This document shows positions 45,831 through 55,130 of a stretch of 64,000 nucleotides of DNA, piece after piece. The notes beneath the pieces were generated by a model. It was not told the origin of the DNA. It was given only the letters and a program-made list of their open reading frames with translations, and made no database searches. Source of the stretch: Spirosoma fluviale (GTDB lineage: Bacteria; Bacteroidota; Bacteroidia; Cytophagales; Spirosomataceae); NCBI RefSeq assembly GCF_900230225.1, contig NZ_OCNH01000007.1, positions 62,001 through 126,000 on the forward strand, written 5' to 3'. The position numbers were made by a program, and so were the translations under genes. The stretch's first letter is position 1; every line of letters starts with the position of its first letter.

Positions 45831-46658
45831 ATGAACCTGGATTACGAATTGAGTACCTCTGAACTGGAAGAAATTCTAACCCTTATCAAGCTGGTACACG
45901 GGTATGACTTTACGAATTACGCGCAAACGTCGCTCAAACGTCGGGTCGTTCGCTGCATGGGGCTATCCCATATCCGAACCGCTTCGCAACTTCGATTTCA
46001 GTTGGCGAATGATTCCACTTTTTTTGCCTGGTTCCTGCAGTCAATTATGGTCAACGTCACCGAAATGTTTCGGGACCCTCCTTTTTACCAAAACATCCGC
46101 GAGAAAGTCCTGCCCATACTGGCTTCCTACCCGATCATCAAAATCTGGCATGCGGGCTGCTCTACGGGCGAAGAAGTGTACTCAATGGCCATCCTGCTTA
46201 AAGAAGCCAATCTGCTGGAGCGATGCCGACTTTACGCTACAGACCTTAACCCGGCTAATCTGGAAAATGCCCGGCAGGGTCTGGTTCCGGTACAACACCT
46301 CGACGAGTATGCCGAAAGCTACCGGCAGGCCGGTGGACAGCGCGATTTTTCGGACTACTACACCCGGCAGGGCAACCACATACAAATGCACAAAACGCTT
46401 CGGGATTCCATCCTGTTTGCCCAGCATAATCTGGTTACCGACCGCGTTTTCAACGAGTTTCAGTTGGTTTGCTGCCGTAATGTATTGATCTACTTTAATA
46501 AAGAACTGCAAAATCATGTCGTCCGGCTTTTTCATGATAGCCTTGCTTCGCTTGGTTTCTTAGCCATTGGTCCGAAGGAATCACTCTTGTTTACGGATTT
46601 ACGCGACCAGTTTGCGCCCATCACTACTGACACGAAAATATTTCGCCGTATACGATAA
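45831..46658 (+). CDS. cheR: CheR-type protein-glutamate methyltransferase (second copy)
   Basis: The 275-aa paralogue of the CheR at 38546 has the same landmarks: LVHGYDFTNYAQTSLKRRV, IWHAGCSTGEEVYSMAILL, YATDLNPANLE and CCRNVLIYFNKELQNHV. It starts 2 bp after the hybrid kinase stop, so it is translationally linked to it. Unlike the first module, no CheB or CheY-like gene directly accompanies it. Targets are unknown. The linkage to a GAF hybrid kinase in both modules suggests the kinase pathway itself is the methylation target. Confidence 0.92.
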   Translation: MNLDYELSTSELEEILTLIKLVHGYDFTNYAQTSLKRRVVRCMGLSHIRTASQLRFQLANDSTFFAWFLQSIMVNVTEMFRDPPFYQNIREKVLPILASYPIIKIWHAGCSTGEEVYSMAILLKEANLLERCRLYATDLNPANLENARQGLVPVQHLDEYAESYRQAGGQRDFSDYYTRQGNHIQMHKTLRDSILFAQHNLVTDRVFNEFQLVCCRNVLIYFNKELQNHVVRLFHDSLASLGFLAIGPKESLLFTDLRDQFAPITTDTKIFRRIR

Positions 46659-46744
46659 ACCGACTTTTAAGCCAGCCACTCAGGCAGTGCAGTCGACCTA
46701 AAAATAACAGCATTACCCCCGTAACGTACTCTTTTCAACCAATC

Positions 46745-47860
46745 ATGAAACCTACACTCAGTACTAATCCCAGCCCGTTTACCATACTACTGGTAGACGA
46801 TCGGGACGAAAACCTGCTTGTTCTCGAAGAACTTCTGGAAAATGGAAACAGGCAGTTCATCAAAGCAACCTCCGGCAACGAAGCCCTTAAGTATGCGCTA
46901 AAAAATGATCAGATCGGGCTTATCATGCTGGATGTACAGATGCCTGAAATGGACGGCTTCGAGGTAGCCCAATTCCTCAAAGCCAACCCTAAAACCCGCG
47001 ACATAGCTATCATTTTCGTTACGGCAATTAATAAGGAAGAACAATATGTCCTGAAAGGATTTGAAGAAGGAGCCGTCGATTATTTGTCGAAGCCGCTGGA
47101 TAGTAATGTTACCAGGGCCAAGGTCAATGTCTTTGAACAATTGTGGCGCTCACAACAGGCATTAAAGAAATCGGCTACAGATCTGGCGACCATCAATAAG
47201 CAGTTGGAGAAGTTTGTCTATATGGTGGCTCATGACCTCAAATCACCATTAACCGGTCTGATAACCCTGCTCCATCTGGTCGAGAATATGAATGAAAGTC
47301 GGCCTATTGAACAGGCTGAACTCGCCAATTATCTGAGTTACCTGAAAGAAGCGGGGTACCATCAGTCAACAATGATCAGCAACATTCTGGAGTACTCACG
47401 TCAGAGTATTGACCAACAGGCATCCGAATGGGTAGATGTGGCTCAGCTTCTATCCCAGACAACCAAGTTACTGTTCCCACCCAAACACATTCAGGTTAAT
47501 GTTGCTGAGCCAATGCCGGTAATTTATACTAAAAAGATAAAGTTGCAGCAAGTATTCCAGAACCTGCTCAGCAACGCCATAAAGTACAATAACAAAGCCC
47601 TGGGAGCGATAGAAATCGGTTATACAGATCAGGAAAACTTTTTTGAATTCTATGTTCGGGATAATGGACCTGGCATGACGATCGACCAGCAGGCAAAACT
47701 TTTCACCCTGTTCCGCCCAGTTGGTCATTCGCAGCACGAAAGCAGTACGGGTGTAGGGCTCAACACCCTCAAGATGCTTGTTGAAGAACAGGGAGGAGCC
47801 TTACGGGTAAACACCTCACCGGGAGAAGGCTGTACTGTATTCTTTAGCTGGAGAAAATAG
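46745..47860 (+). CDS. Receiver-histidine kinase fusion
   Basis: The 371-aa protein has a receiver (Asp63 in LIMLDVQMPEMDGFE, AVDYLSKPLDS), a coiled linker and a kinase core with KFVYMVAHDLKSPLTGL (His163), the N-box QNLLSNAIKYNNK, RDNGPGM and GVGLNTLKML. The HDLKSPL box is of the same class as in the kinase at 32814, which also begins with a receiver, and the two may be paralogues. It follows the second CheR by 86 bp. Reverse domain order (receiver first) suggests it integrates phosphate from the upstream hybrid kinase. Confidence 0.9.
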   Translation: MKPTLSTNPSPFTILLVDDRDENLLVLEELLENGNRQFIKATSGNEALKYALKNDQIGLIMLDVQMPEMDGFEVAQFLKANPKTRDIAIIFVTAINKEEQYVLKGFEEGAVDYLSKPLDSNVTRAKVNVFEQLWRSQQALKKSATDLATINKQLEKFVYMVAHDLKSPLTGLITLLHLVENMNESRPIEQAELANYLSYLKEAGYHQSTMISNILEYSRQSIDQQASEWVDVAQLLSQTTKLLFPPKHIQVNVAEPMPVIYTKKIKLQQVFQNLLSNAIKYNNKALGAIEIGYTDQENFFEFYVRDNGPGMTIDQQAKLFTLFRPVGHSQHESSTGVGLNTLKMLVEEQGGALRVNTSPGEGCTVFFSWRK

Positions 47861-48036
47861 TACTAACGAACTTACATACATGCAGTTGCTTAAGCTTACT
47901 ATCGAAAATAAATACAATTATCTTAACCCATGATGACCGTTAGATAAACTAATTATTTACCATATAATCAAATCGCATATATTTAGTTATCATTTTTTTC
48001 ATAGAGAATCGACTTTTCGACGACAACCAAGCCTAA

Positions 48037-48411
48037 ATGGAAAACAGGTATCAAATATTACACGTAGACGACGACATATACATACGGAAGATTGTACAGT
48101 TGGCATTGAGTAAAGAATTTAAGCTCAGTTCCTGTACGAACGGCATGGAAGCGATGACATGGCTCGAAGATGGCAACCTACCTGACGTAATAATCACCGA
48201 TTTACTGATGCCGCAGTTGAATGGTCAGCAGTTAATCAAGTTGATCAGGAAGAATTCGGCCTTCGAAAACGTACCCATTATTGTCTTATCGAGCCTGGAA
48301 GATGGGGCAACAAAAACCAGTTGCCTTGAGCAGGGAGCCAATGACTTTATCTCAAAACCGTTTAACCCTCGGGAAATAAAGGTAAAAATTAACGCTGCTC
48401 TCCACCGCTAA
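48037..48411 (+). CDS. Single-domain response regulator
   Basis: This 124-aa receiver has acidic residues in HVDDDIYIRK, phospho-acceptor Asp55 in VIITDLLMPQLNGQQ and switch Lys in DFISKPFNPREIKVKI. The sequence is less like the CheY-like protein at 38172 than like receivers of DNA-binding regulators, but no output domain follows. It lies 176 bp after the receiver-kinase and is probably its own unit. It closes the signalling island on the right. Confidence 0.9.
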   Translation: MENRYQILHVDDDIYIRKIVQLALSKEFKLSSCTNGMEAMTWLEDGNLPDVIITDLLMPQLNGQQLIKLIRKNSAFENVPIIVLSSLEDGATKTSCLEQGANDFISKPFNPREIKVKINAALHR

Positions 48412-48511
48412 TTCGCCTGTTTAGTCTCGGCGAACCAATGCCATCGTATTTATAGCCCCCCCAACTTGTAAAGCAGCAAACTGTTTTTCAGCGCTTTACT
48501 ACAGCCTGATT

Positions 48512-49738
48512 ATGCTACACTATTTACTCTTCTTGTGTCTGGGCATACTTGCTTACACGTATGCAGGATACGGAATCCTGATTACAGTGCTGGCTAAAAT
48601 CAGAAGTTTACTTAAACCTGCCCGTTCAGTTATAGACGGGAATACGTATACCCCTCAGGTAACTCTACTCATAAGAGCTCACAATAAAATGACCTGTCTG
48701 CCGGCTAAACTTCAGAATTTGTATTCACTGAATTACCCCGCCGACAAACTTAGCTTTTTGTTCATGACAGAAGGGTCTACAGATGGGTCTACAGACTGGC
48801 TGGAATCATTACGTGATGATGGCGCTCAGCAGATTATGGTACAAGGCGGATCGAAGCAAGGGGGTAACATACCGTCTGTGAATCGCGCGATGAAGTACGT
48901 TACTTCACCGATCGTTATTTTCTGCGATGCCACCACCCAACTAAATAGTCTGGCTATCCGTAATCTGGCCCGTCACTTTCAGGATGAACGCATCGGGGCC
49001 GCTGTGGGGGAGAAACGCATTGGCAACTACCTCCACGAACCTGCCGGAGTCTGGGGAGAGCGTTTGTACGGGACATATGAGTCGTATTTAAACCGACAGG
49101 ATGCGCAGTTTCACACGGTCGTTGGCGCAACGAGTGGATTGTTGGCCATACGAACGGCCCTGTATGAACCCGTTCAGGCGGACACACTCCTGGACGATTT
49201 TTTAATCTCAATGAGAATAGCCGGAAAAGGGTACCGTGTTACCTACGAGCCCGATGCTTACACGCTGGAACGGCCTCCGTTCTCAATAGAAGAAGAGCAG
49301 AAACGGACAGTTAGCATAGCTACGGGTAGATTTCAGTCCGTAATTCGCTTACGTCACTTAGTTAACATAGCTTGCTACGGCTGGCTTTCCTTTCAATTCA
49401 TTTCGCGCCGAGTGCTATGCTGGGCAGTAGCCCCCTTTTGTTTACCAATCATCTGGCTCATCAATCTCGTACTGATTTTCCCGGGTAAGTCACAAACGTC
49501 TTTGCCTTTGTTTTGGGTTATATCTTTTGTAATTCAGTGTGTATTCTATGGTCTTGCGTATACAGGGTATCGGTTACAACAAAAAGGCCGCCGAATTAAA
49601 GCTTTACAGCTTCCGCTCTACATCACATTCATAAACGTTTGCGCTATTCAGGGCTTCGTTCATTTTTGGCGTGATAAAACATCCGGTATCTGGAAAAAGA
49701 CCCGTCGCTCCAACGATATAGAACTGCAAACGAGTTAA
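48512..49738 (+). CDS. Membrane-anchored family 2 glycosyltransferase, atypical motifs
   Basis: The 408-aa protein has an N-terminal membrane helix (about 4-24), a GT-A catalytic domain (about 50-280) and two or three C-terminal helices (about 300-365). GT2 landmarks are present but altered. The usual AYNE segment reads LLIRAHNKMTC, and the usual SDGSTDGT reads TEGSTDGST, Glu for Asp at the nucleotide-binding site. The metal-site region is IVIFCDATTQL, and the acceptor region keeps DDFLISMRIAGKGYRV, with QKRTVSIATGRFQS in place of QxxRW. It may make a processive or cell-surface glycan. It has no glycan gene neighbours. Confidence 0.8.
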   Translation: MLHYLLFLCLGILAYTYAGYGILITVLAKIRSLLKPARSVIDGNTYTPQVTLLIRAHNKMTCLPAKLQNLYSLNYPADKLSFLFMTEGSTDGSTDWLESLRDDGAQQIMVQGGSKQGGNIPSVNRAMKYVTSPIVIFCDATTQLNSLAIRNLARHFQDERIGAAVGEKRIGNYLHEPAGVWGERLYGTYESYLNRQDAQFHTVVGATSGLLAIRTALYEPVQADTLLDDFLISMRIAGKGYRVTYEPDAYTLERPPFSIEEEQKRTVSIATGRFQSVIRLRHLVNIACYGWLSFQFISRRVLCWAVAPFCLPIIWLINLVLIFPGKSQTSLPLFWVISFVIQCVFYGLAYTGYRLQQKGRRIKALQLPLYITFINVCAIQGFVHFWRDKTSGIWKKTRRSNDIELQTS

Positions 49739-49743
49739 TGTTT

Positions 49744-49811
49744 GGTAATTAGTTATTAGTTAATGGTTATTGGATGAATTTCTGATAACCATTAACTAAT
49801 AACTAATCACC
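49744..49811. repeat. 27-bp inverted repeat filling a convergent gap, 68-bp element
   Basis: Arms 49744-49770 and 49785-49811 pair over 27 positions with one G-U and a 14-nt loop, the same geometry as 8937-9004. It starts 6 bp after one stop codon and ends in the stop of the convergent gene. It is a likely bidirectional terminator, though without G+C-rich stem. Confidence 0.88.
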
Positions 49812-51019
49812 TACTTAAAGGCAGGAATACCGGTGATTTCAGCGCCTAGTATAAGCAATTGAATGTCGTGGGTACCCTCGTAAGTACTTACTGATTCGAG
49901 GTTCATCAAGTGACGCATAATTGGGTATTCTCCCGAAATACCTATAGCACCCAGAATTTGGCGGGCTTCCCGCGCCACGCGTAGCGCCATTTCCACATTA
50001 TTGCGCTTGGCCATGGAGATTTGGGCAACGGTGGCTCTATCTTCATTTTTAAGCACACCAAGGCGCCAGCAGAGTAACTGCCCCTGGGTGATATCGGTCA
50101 GCATTTCGGCCAGTTTTTTCTGAACCAGCTGAAAACTGGCAATTGGCTTACCAAACTGAATTCGTTCCAATGCATACCGGCGGGCCACTTCGTAGCATTC
50201 CATGGCAGCTCCCAATGCGCCCCAACTAATTCCGTAGCGAGCTTGCTCCAGGCACTTGAGCGCACTTTTCAATCCAAACGAATCGGGCAGTAGGTTTTCC
50301 TTCGGGACTTGTACATCCTGAAAAATTAACTCCCCCGTTGTGCTGGCCCGTAACGACCATTTGTTTTTTATTTCGGCGGTAGAAAAGCCCTCGGTGCCCC
50401 GCTCCACGATCAGAGCACGCACTTTTCCCTGGTCATTTCTGGCCCAGACGATGGCAATATCAGCGATGTTGGCGTTCGTAATCCAGAGTTTCGAGCCATT
50501 GAGCAGGTAGTAATCGCTCCGCTCGATAAAGTTGCTTTCCATACCGCCGGGGTCCGATCCGTGGTTAGCTTCGGTAAGGCCAAAACAGCCAATCAACTCA
50601 CCCGTGGCCAGGCGAGGAAGGTATTTCTGCCGCTGTGCTTCTGAGCCAAATGCCCAGATTGGGTACATGACCAAAGAATTCTGAACCGATACGCACGAGC
50701 GCATACCAGAATCACCCCGCTCAATTTCCTGCGTCATAAGGCCGTACGAGATTTGATCCAGTCCTCCACCGCCATACTCGGTTGGGATGGTGGCACCAAA
50801 CACGCCGATCTGGCCAAACTTAGGCACAATATGCCTCGGAAACTCAGCCCGCTGGGCATACTCCTCGGCGATTGGCGTGATCTCACGCTTAACAAAATTG
50901 CGTACAGCAGACCGAACCAGTTTATGTTCAGCCGTTAGCAGATCATCCAGACAATAGAAATCAGGCGACTCAAATGAGTCGACTTTATTCCGGGGCGAAA
51001 TTAAGGAAGGGGATTGCAT
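49811..51019 (-). CDS. Acyl-CoA dehydrogenase, glutaryl-CoA dehydrogenase-like
   Basis: The 402-aa flavoenzyme is of the acyl-CoA dehydrogenase fold. Landmarks are CFGLTEANHGSDPGGM (FAD/substrate loop), KLWITNANIADIAIVWA, the central beta domain, QARYGISWGALGAAMECYEVA, and the C-terminal catalytic glutamate in VSTYEGTHDIQLLILGAEITG (Glu about 381). The YEGTHDI and following segment are those of glutaryl-CoA dehydrogenase, which oxidatively decarboxylates glutaryl-CoA to crotonyl-CoA in lysine and tryptophan breakdown. The assignment to that substrate is moderately sure. It is divergent from the GMC oxidoreductase and convergent with the glycosyltransferase. Confidence 0.88.
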   Translation of the reverse strand: MQSPSLISPRNKVDSFESPDFYCLDDLLTAEHKLVRSAVRNFVKREITPIAEEYAQRAEFPRHIVPKFGQIGVFGATIPTEYGGGGLDQISYGLMTQEIERGDSGMRSCVSVQNSLVMYPIWAFGSEAQRQKYLPRLATGELIGCFGLTEANHGSDPGGMESNFIERSDYYLLNGSKLWITNANIADIAIVWARNDQGKVRALIVERGTEGFSTAEIKNKWSLRASTTGELIFQDVQVPKENLLPDSFGLKSALKCLEQARYGISWGALGAAMECYEVARRYALERIQFGKPIASFQLVQKKLAEMLTDITQGQLLCWRLGVLKNEDRATVAQISMAKRNNVEMALRVAREARQILGAIGISGEYPIMRHLMNLESVSTYEGTHDIQLLILGAEITGIPAFK

Positions 51020-51214
51020 AGGGAGTTAACCAGAAAAAACAGGGCTTGTTACTAAAGTATATAATTTTTACAGACAATGTAAAATTGGTCTCATAAATCG
51101 CCGAAAGACTATACTAACAAAGATGCACTCTACCCAGGCGGGCTTGCAAAAAAGGGGACAAGCCACAGGAGATACCGACGAGGCACAAAAGAAGGGCGGA
51201 TATGGTTAAGAAAT

Positions 51215-51222
51215 TAAATTTG
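51215..51222 (+). promoter_or_regulatory. Possible -7 element of the GMC oxidoreductase gene
   Basis: TAAATTTG fits TAnnTTTG exactly, but it would leave a leader of only about 10 nt and no -33 TTG is seen. Confidence 0.22.
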
Positions 51223-51238
51223 TCTGCTTTTATCCTAC

Positions 51239-52960
51239 ATGGCCAATTTAACGATCGACAGCCAGAAAGCCCGTACTTACGATGCCATTGTCATTGGCTC
51301 TGGTATTAGTGGCGGCTGGGCAGCAAAGGAACTTACCGAACACGGTCTGCATACGCTTTTACTGGAGCGGGGACGGGATGTGAAACACGTCACCGACTAC
51401 CCTACGGCTACGCTTAATCCCTGGGAAATGGACCATCGGGGACAGGTGCCGCTCGCTATTCGACAGGAGTACTCCATCGCCAGTCGAAATTATGCCTTTC
51501 GTGAAGATACCCGGCATTTTTTCGCTAAAGACAGCGACCAGCCTTATATTCAGGAAAAGCCGTTCGACTGGATTCACGGCTATCAGGTGGGTGGCCGTTC
51601 GCTGCTCTGGGGACGACAAACCCAACGATGGAGCGATTTCGACTTTACGGGTCCCGCCCGCGATGGCTTTGCGGTTGACTGGCCCATTCGCTACGCCGAT
51701 CTGGCCCCCTGGTATAGCCACGTAGAGAAGTTTGCGGGTATTTCGGGAAATAAAGACGGGCTGGCGACCTTACCGGACGGTGAATTCCTTGCTCCGCATG
51801 AAATGTCGTGCGTTGAAAAACATTTTAAAAAACAAGTAGCTGCCAAATACCCGGACCGGCACGTGATCATCGGCCGGGCGGCTCATCTGACAACTCCCAA
51901 AGACATTCATTTTCGGCAGGGGCGTGCCCAGTGCCAGCACCGGACGTTGTGCGAACGCGGCTGCCCCTATGGCGGCTATTACAGCAGTAATGCCTCCACC
52001 ATTCCGTGGGCATTACAAACCGGAAAGCTCACGTTGCAGACCAACTCGGTAGTGCATTCGATTATTTTCGACGACAAAAAGACGTCTGGCGGAAAAGCCA
52101 CAGGTGTGCGGGTCATCGATACGAACACCGGGCAACTGACGGAGTACTACGCTCGGATCATTTTCTTGAACGCATCGGCTCTGCATACGAACCTTATTTT
52201 GCTTAATTCGACCTCCAATCGCTTCCCGAATGGGTTGGGGAATGACAACGGACTGCTTGGTACGCACATGGCGTTCCACAGTTATCGGGGCCGTATGTCG
52301 GCCACCTACGAAGGACTGGACGAATTTACGACCGATGGGCGCCGACCAAACAGCAGCTATATTCCCCGGTTCAGGAACGTCTATAAGCAGGAAACCGACT
52401 TTCTGCGTGGGTATGCTTCTACCTTTCATGCGTCGAGAGAACCGATTCAAAACCAGGATGGCATCGGGGCAGTGCTAAAACAGCACTTACTCGACTCAAC
52501 GCTGGGCGACTGGCATGTTGGCTCTGCCATGATGGCCGAAACCATTCCGAAAGCCGAAAGCACCGTGCGACTGGACCCGGTCCTGAAAGATAAGTTTGGT
52601 ATCCCTCAACTCCGGGTGTCGGTTGGCTACGATGCCAATGACGAAAAGATTCTCAAGGACTATTTCGAGCAACTAACCGAGATGTTTACATTGGCTGGCT
52701 TCAAAAACATCCGCACGCAGGATACCGGCCGATTACCCGGCAGCGAGAACCACGAGATGGGAGGTGTTCGTATGGGCCGCGACTCTAAAACGTCACTGCT
52801 GAACCGCTGGAATCAGCTTCACCACTGCCCGAACGTCTTTGTTACCGACGGTGCCTGCATGACCTCAACCAGCACCCAAAACCCATCTCTGACCTACATG
52901 GCCCTCACCGCAAGGGCCGCCAACTATGCCCTTAAGCAAATGAAAGCGGGAGCGTTGTAA
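51239..52960 (+). CDS. GMC-family FAD oxidoreductase
   Basis: The 573-aa protein begins with a Rossmann FAD motif (DAIVIGSGISGGWAAKEL, then LLLERG). It continues with GGRSLLWGRQTQRWS (flavin contact), a cysteine-rich CQHRTLCERGCPYGG segment, and the C-terminal GMC motif STQNPSLTYMALTARAANYAL with His residues in ENHEMGGVRMG. This arrangement is typical of gluconate/2-keto-gluconate or sugar dehydrogenase-like GMC proteins. No Tat or Sec signal is evident at the N-terminus. The partner small subunit of membrane gluconate dehydrogenases is not present. The substrate, probably a sugar or sugar acid, is inferred only. Confidence 0.87.
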   Translation: MANLTIDSQKARTYDAIVIGSGISGGWAAKELTEHGLHTLLLERGRDVKHVTDYPTATLNPWEMDHRGQVPLAIRQEYSIASRNYAFREDTRHFFAKDSDQPYIQEKPFDWIHGYQVGGRSLLWGRQTQRWSDFDFTGPARDGFAVDWPIRYADLAPWYSHVEKFAGISGNKDGLATLPDGEFLAPHEMSCVEKHFKKQVAAKYPDRHVIIGRAAHLTTPKDIHFRQGRAQCQHRTLCERGCPYGGYYSSNASTIPWALQTGKLTLQTNSVVHSIIFDDKKTSGGKATGVRVIDTNTGQLTEYYARIIFLNASALHTNLILLNSTSNRFPNGLGNDNGLLGTHMAFHSYRGRMSATYEGLDEFTTDGRRPNSSYIPRFRNVYKQETDFLRGYASTFHASREPIQNQDGIGAVLKQHLLDSTLGDWHVGSAMMAETIPKAESTVRLDPVLKDKFGIPQLRVSVGYDANDEKILKDYFEQLTEMFTLAGFKNIRTQDTGRLPGSENHEMGGVRMGRDSKTSLLNRWNQLHHCPNVFVTDGACMTSTSTQNPSLTYMALTARAANYALKQMKAGAL

Positions 52961-53030
52961 GTGGTTATTTATTGGTTAGTAGTGATTGGTTATTGTACCA
53001 CAGTCAGCCTAATAACCAATAACTACTTAC
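52957..53030. repeat. Inverted repeat across both stop codons of a convergent pair
   Basis: Outer arms 52957-52969/53018-53030 (13 bp, one G-U) and inner arms 52985-52994/53011-53020 (10 bp, perfect, 16-nt loop) share three bases and may be alternative pairings. The outer arms include the stop codon of each gene. It contains GTAAGTG and TTGGTTAT words also found at 1402, 8942 and 49744. Confidence 0.75.
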
Positions 53031-54957
53031 CAGCCACCAGCCAGATCGCCAATTCTTTGGCAGCCTGAAAGTTCTGAAATTTAGCGGGTATCCGGCGACC
53101 GTCGACATACTCATTATAGAGCCAGGGATCACCCACGGCAAAAACCCTTCCTTTGCCAACCGTCGCTACCCCTATGATCACGTCACCACCATCGGTCACA
53201 GCGGCTTTGGCGGGTGCTTTTATGGCCAGTGGAGCTAATTCTTTAATATACACCGTCCGGGTGGTTGGGAAAATAGTCTGCCCACTGGCGGGAATTGAGA
53301 TTGTCCCCTGATCCCACTGTGTACCCTGTACCATATTCCGGTTTTTAGGCAGGAACTGCATCCCAAATCGGGCGGCCAGCTTATTGAAGTTTACGTGTTC
53401 ACAGTTCGATGTGTCGTTGGCCATGAGCACCAGCGTACCACCCGCCTGTACCCAATCGGCAATGGCGTTGATATCCGTTTCGCTAACGTAATTGGGTTTC
53501 GCCGTCTCTTTCGGCGTGTCGGGGTCTACGATTATGTAAACATCCGCTCCTTTCAACGATGCAGCCGTTGGCGCTCCCGAAATGGTAGCCGTTTTGGCCC
53601 CTAAATTTCGGAAAATGGAACCCCACCAGTAAAAGCCCGAGTGCATCTGGTCTTCCCAGGTGTAATGGAAAAGTTCCTGTTCACCGTTTACTCCTTTCCG
53701 AAACTCGTGGTTAAAGTAGTTATCGACAGCAACGGTTTTGCCTTTGGCGATGCCCCGCTCAGCGGCTATCTCCATTTCCACGCTGGCCATAATGAACGGG
53801 CCAACGCCTTTTAAGTCATCCTGACGCAGCGGCTCACTCAGGTAGTATTCATAACTTCCATCGCGGTACGGGTTCCCACCGAGCCCGCTCACCAGTACCG
53901 TTTTCTCTAAATGAATCTGGCCCTGTGCATCGGTGGTGATAAAGTTTTTCAGTATCCCGGCATACCCTTTCTGGGCCGGTACCGCTAGTGATGCAGGCAG
54001 ATACCCCATCCGAACACCCTTGGCCAGCGCATACACGAACATCGACGTTCCCGACGCTTCAATGTAATTTCCTTTGTCGCCAGGGCGATCAGTTACCTGA
54101 TACCAGCAGCCCGACTTAGCGTCCTGGTATTTCACAATGGCAGGCATTACCCGCTGTAAAATAGCGACCAGCTCACCCCGGCGCGGGTGCGACTGCGGCA
54201 CATAATCGAGCGCATCAACCAGCGCCATTACGTACCAGCCAATGGATCGACTCCAGAAGTTAGGCGATTTGCCCGTTTGTTTATTGGCCCATTTCTGCTC
54301 CCGGCTTTCGTCCCAGCCGTGATAGAGCAAGCCCGTTTTTTGGTCGCGGGCGTGGTTTTCCATCCACACAAACTGATTGACAATGTCGTCGAAGTTCTTT
54401 TCATCGCCGTACAGACGGGTATATTCGGCATAAAACGGCTCGGCCATGTACAGGCCATCGAGCCACATCTGATAAGGGTATCGCTTCTTATGCCAGAAAC
54501 CGCCTTCGTTCGTACGCGGCTGCTGGGCGAGTTGTTTACGCAGAACGTCGGCCGCTTTGCGGTATTTCGCATTGCCGGGCAACGATTGTTGGGCAAGCAG
54601 GAGCAAAGCCCGGCCGGGTGTCACAAAGTCAATATTGTAGTCATCCATTTTGTAGGTTCGGATGTTGCCATCGGCGTTTACATACCGATCCATATTTTTC
54701 TGGATGTATTGAAAATACCGATCGTCGGCCGTGCGGTACCAGACTTGTTCAACGGCCTCCAGCAGCACCCCCATTTCATACTCCCAACGCGCGTCTTTAC
54801 CTTCCTTGACGTAGGCAATGGAATCGGCGTTGTTGGTCATGATCGTGGCCACCATACGTTGTGACCAGGGTATATTGCTCCCGGATTTACTCGCCGTCGG
54901 CTGCGCCAGTGTACAATAGCTGACCGTCAGCAGACAACCTAAAAGACTCAACTTCAT
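53023..54957 (-). CDS. GH105-like unsaturated glycuronyl hydrolase with C-terminal GATase-like domain
   Basis: The 644-aa secreted protein has a signal peptide (MKLSLLGCLLTVSYCTLAQ). Residues about 30-400 form the (alpha/alpha)6 barrel of GH88/GH105 hydrolases, seen in MWLDGLYMAEPFYAEY (catalytic Asp167), HAWDES-like HGWDESREQKW, FWSRSIGWYVMALVDAL and LLASGTSMF-like EASGTSMFVYALAKG. These enzymes remove the terminal unsaturated uronic acid left by polysaccharide lyases, often from rhamnogalacturonan. Residues about 430-640 are a DUF4350/GATase-like beta-alpha domain (ADVYIIVDPDTPKET, WVQAGGTLVLMAND) of unknown role. It supplies substrate for the uronate genes at the left end, an inference. 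Confidence 0.87.
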   Translation of the reverse strand: MKLSLLGCLLTVSYCTLAQPTASKSGSNIPWSQRMVATIMTNNADSIAYVKEGKDARWEYEMGVLLEAVEQVWYRTADDRYFQYIQKNMDRYVNADGNIRTYKMDDYNIDFVTPGRALLLLAQQSLPGNAKYRKAADVLRKQLAQQPRTNEGGFWHKKRYPYQMWLDGLYMAEPFYAEYTRLYGDEKNFDDIVNQFVWMENHARDQKTGLLYHGWDESREQKWANKQTGKSPNFWSRSIGWYVMALVDALDYVPQSHPRRGELVAILQRVMPAIVKYQDAKSGCWYQVTDRPGDKGNYIEASGTSMFVYALAKGVRMGYLPASLAVPAQKGYAGILKNFITTDAQGQIHLEKTVLVSGLGGNPYRDGSYEYYLSEPLRQDDLKGVGPFIMASVEMEIAAERGIAKGKTVAVDNYFNHEFRKGVNGEQELFHYTWEDQMHSGFYWWGSIFRNLGAKTATISGAPTAASLKGADVYIIVDPDTPKETAKPNYVSETDINAIADWVQAGGTLVLMANDTSNCEHVNFNKLAARFGMQFLPKNRNMVQGTQWDQGTISIPASGQTIFPTTRTVYIKELAPLAIKAPAKAAVTDGGDVIIGVATVGKGRVFAVGDPWLYNEYVDGRRIPAKFQNFQAAKELAIWLVAGK

Positions 54958-55130
54958 TGTGCTCGATGCTTGTTTCTACCTTAAATAGCGCAATTAAGAG
55001 AAATTCTACCCAAACATACAAAAAAGGGATTCACTCAAAAAAGCGGTCATGGGAGGTCTGTGGGAAGAACACTGTAGAAATCGAGGCAAAAGAACCCAAA
55101 CCTTTTTATCCCTGTTACCTAACCGGATAC

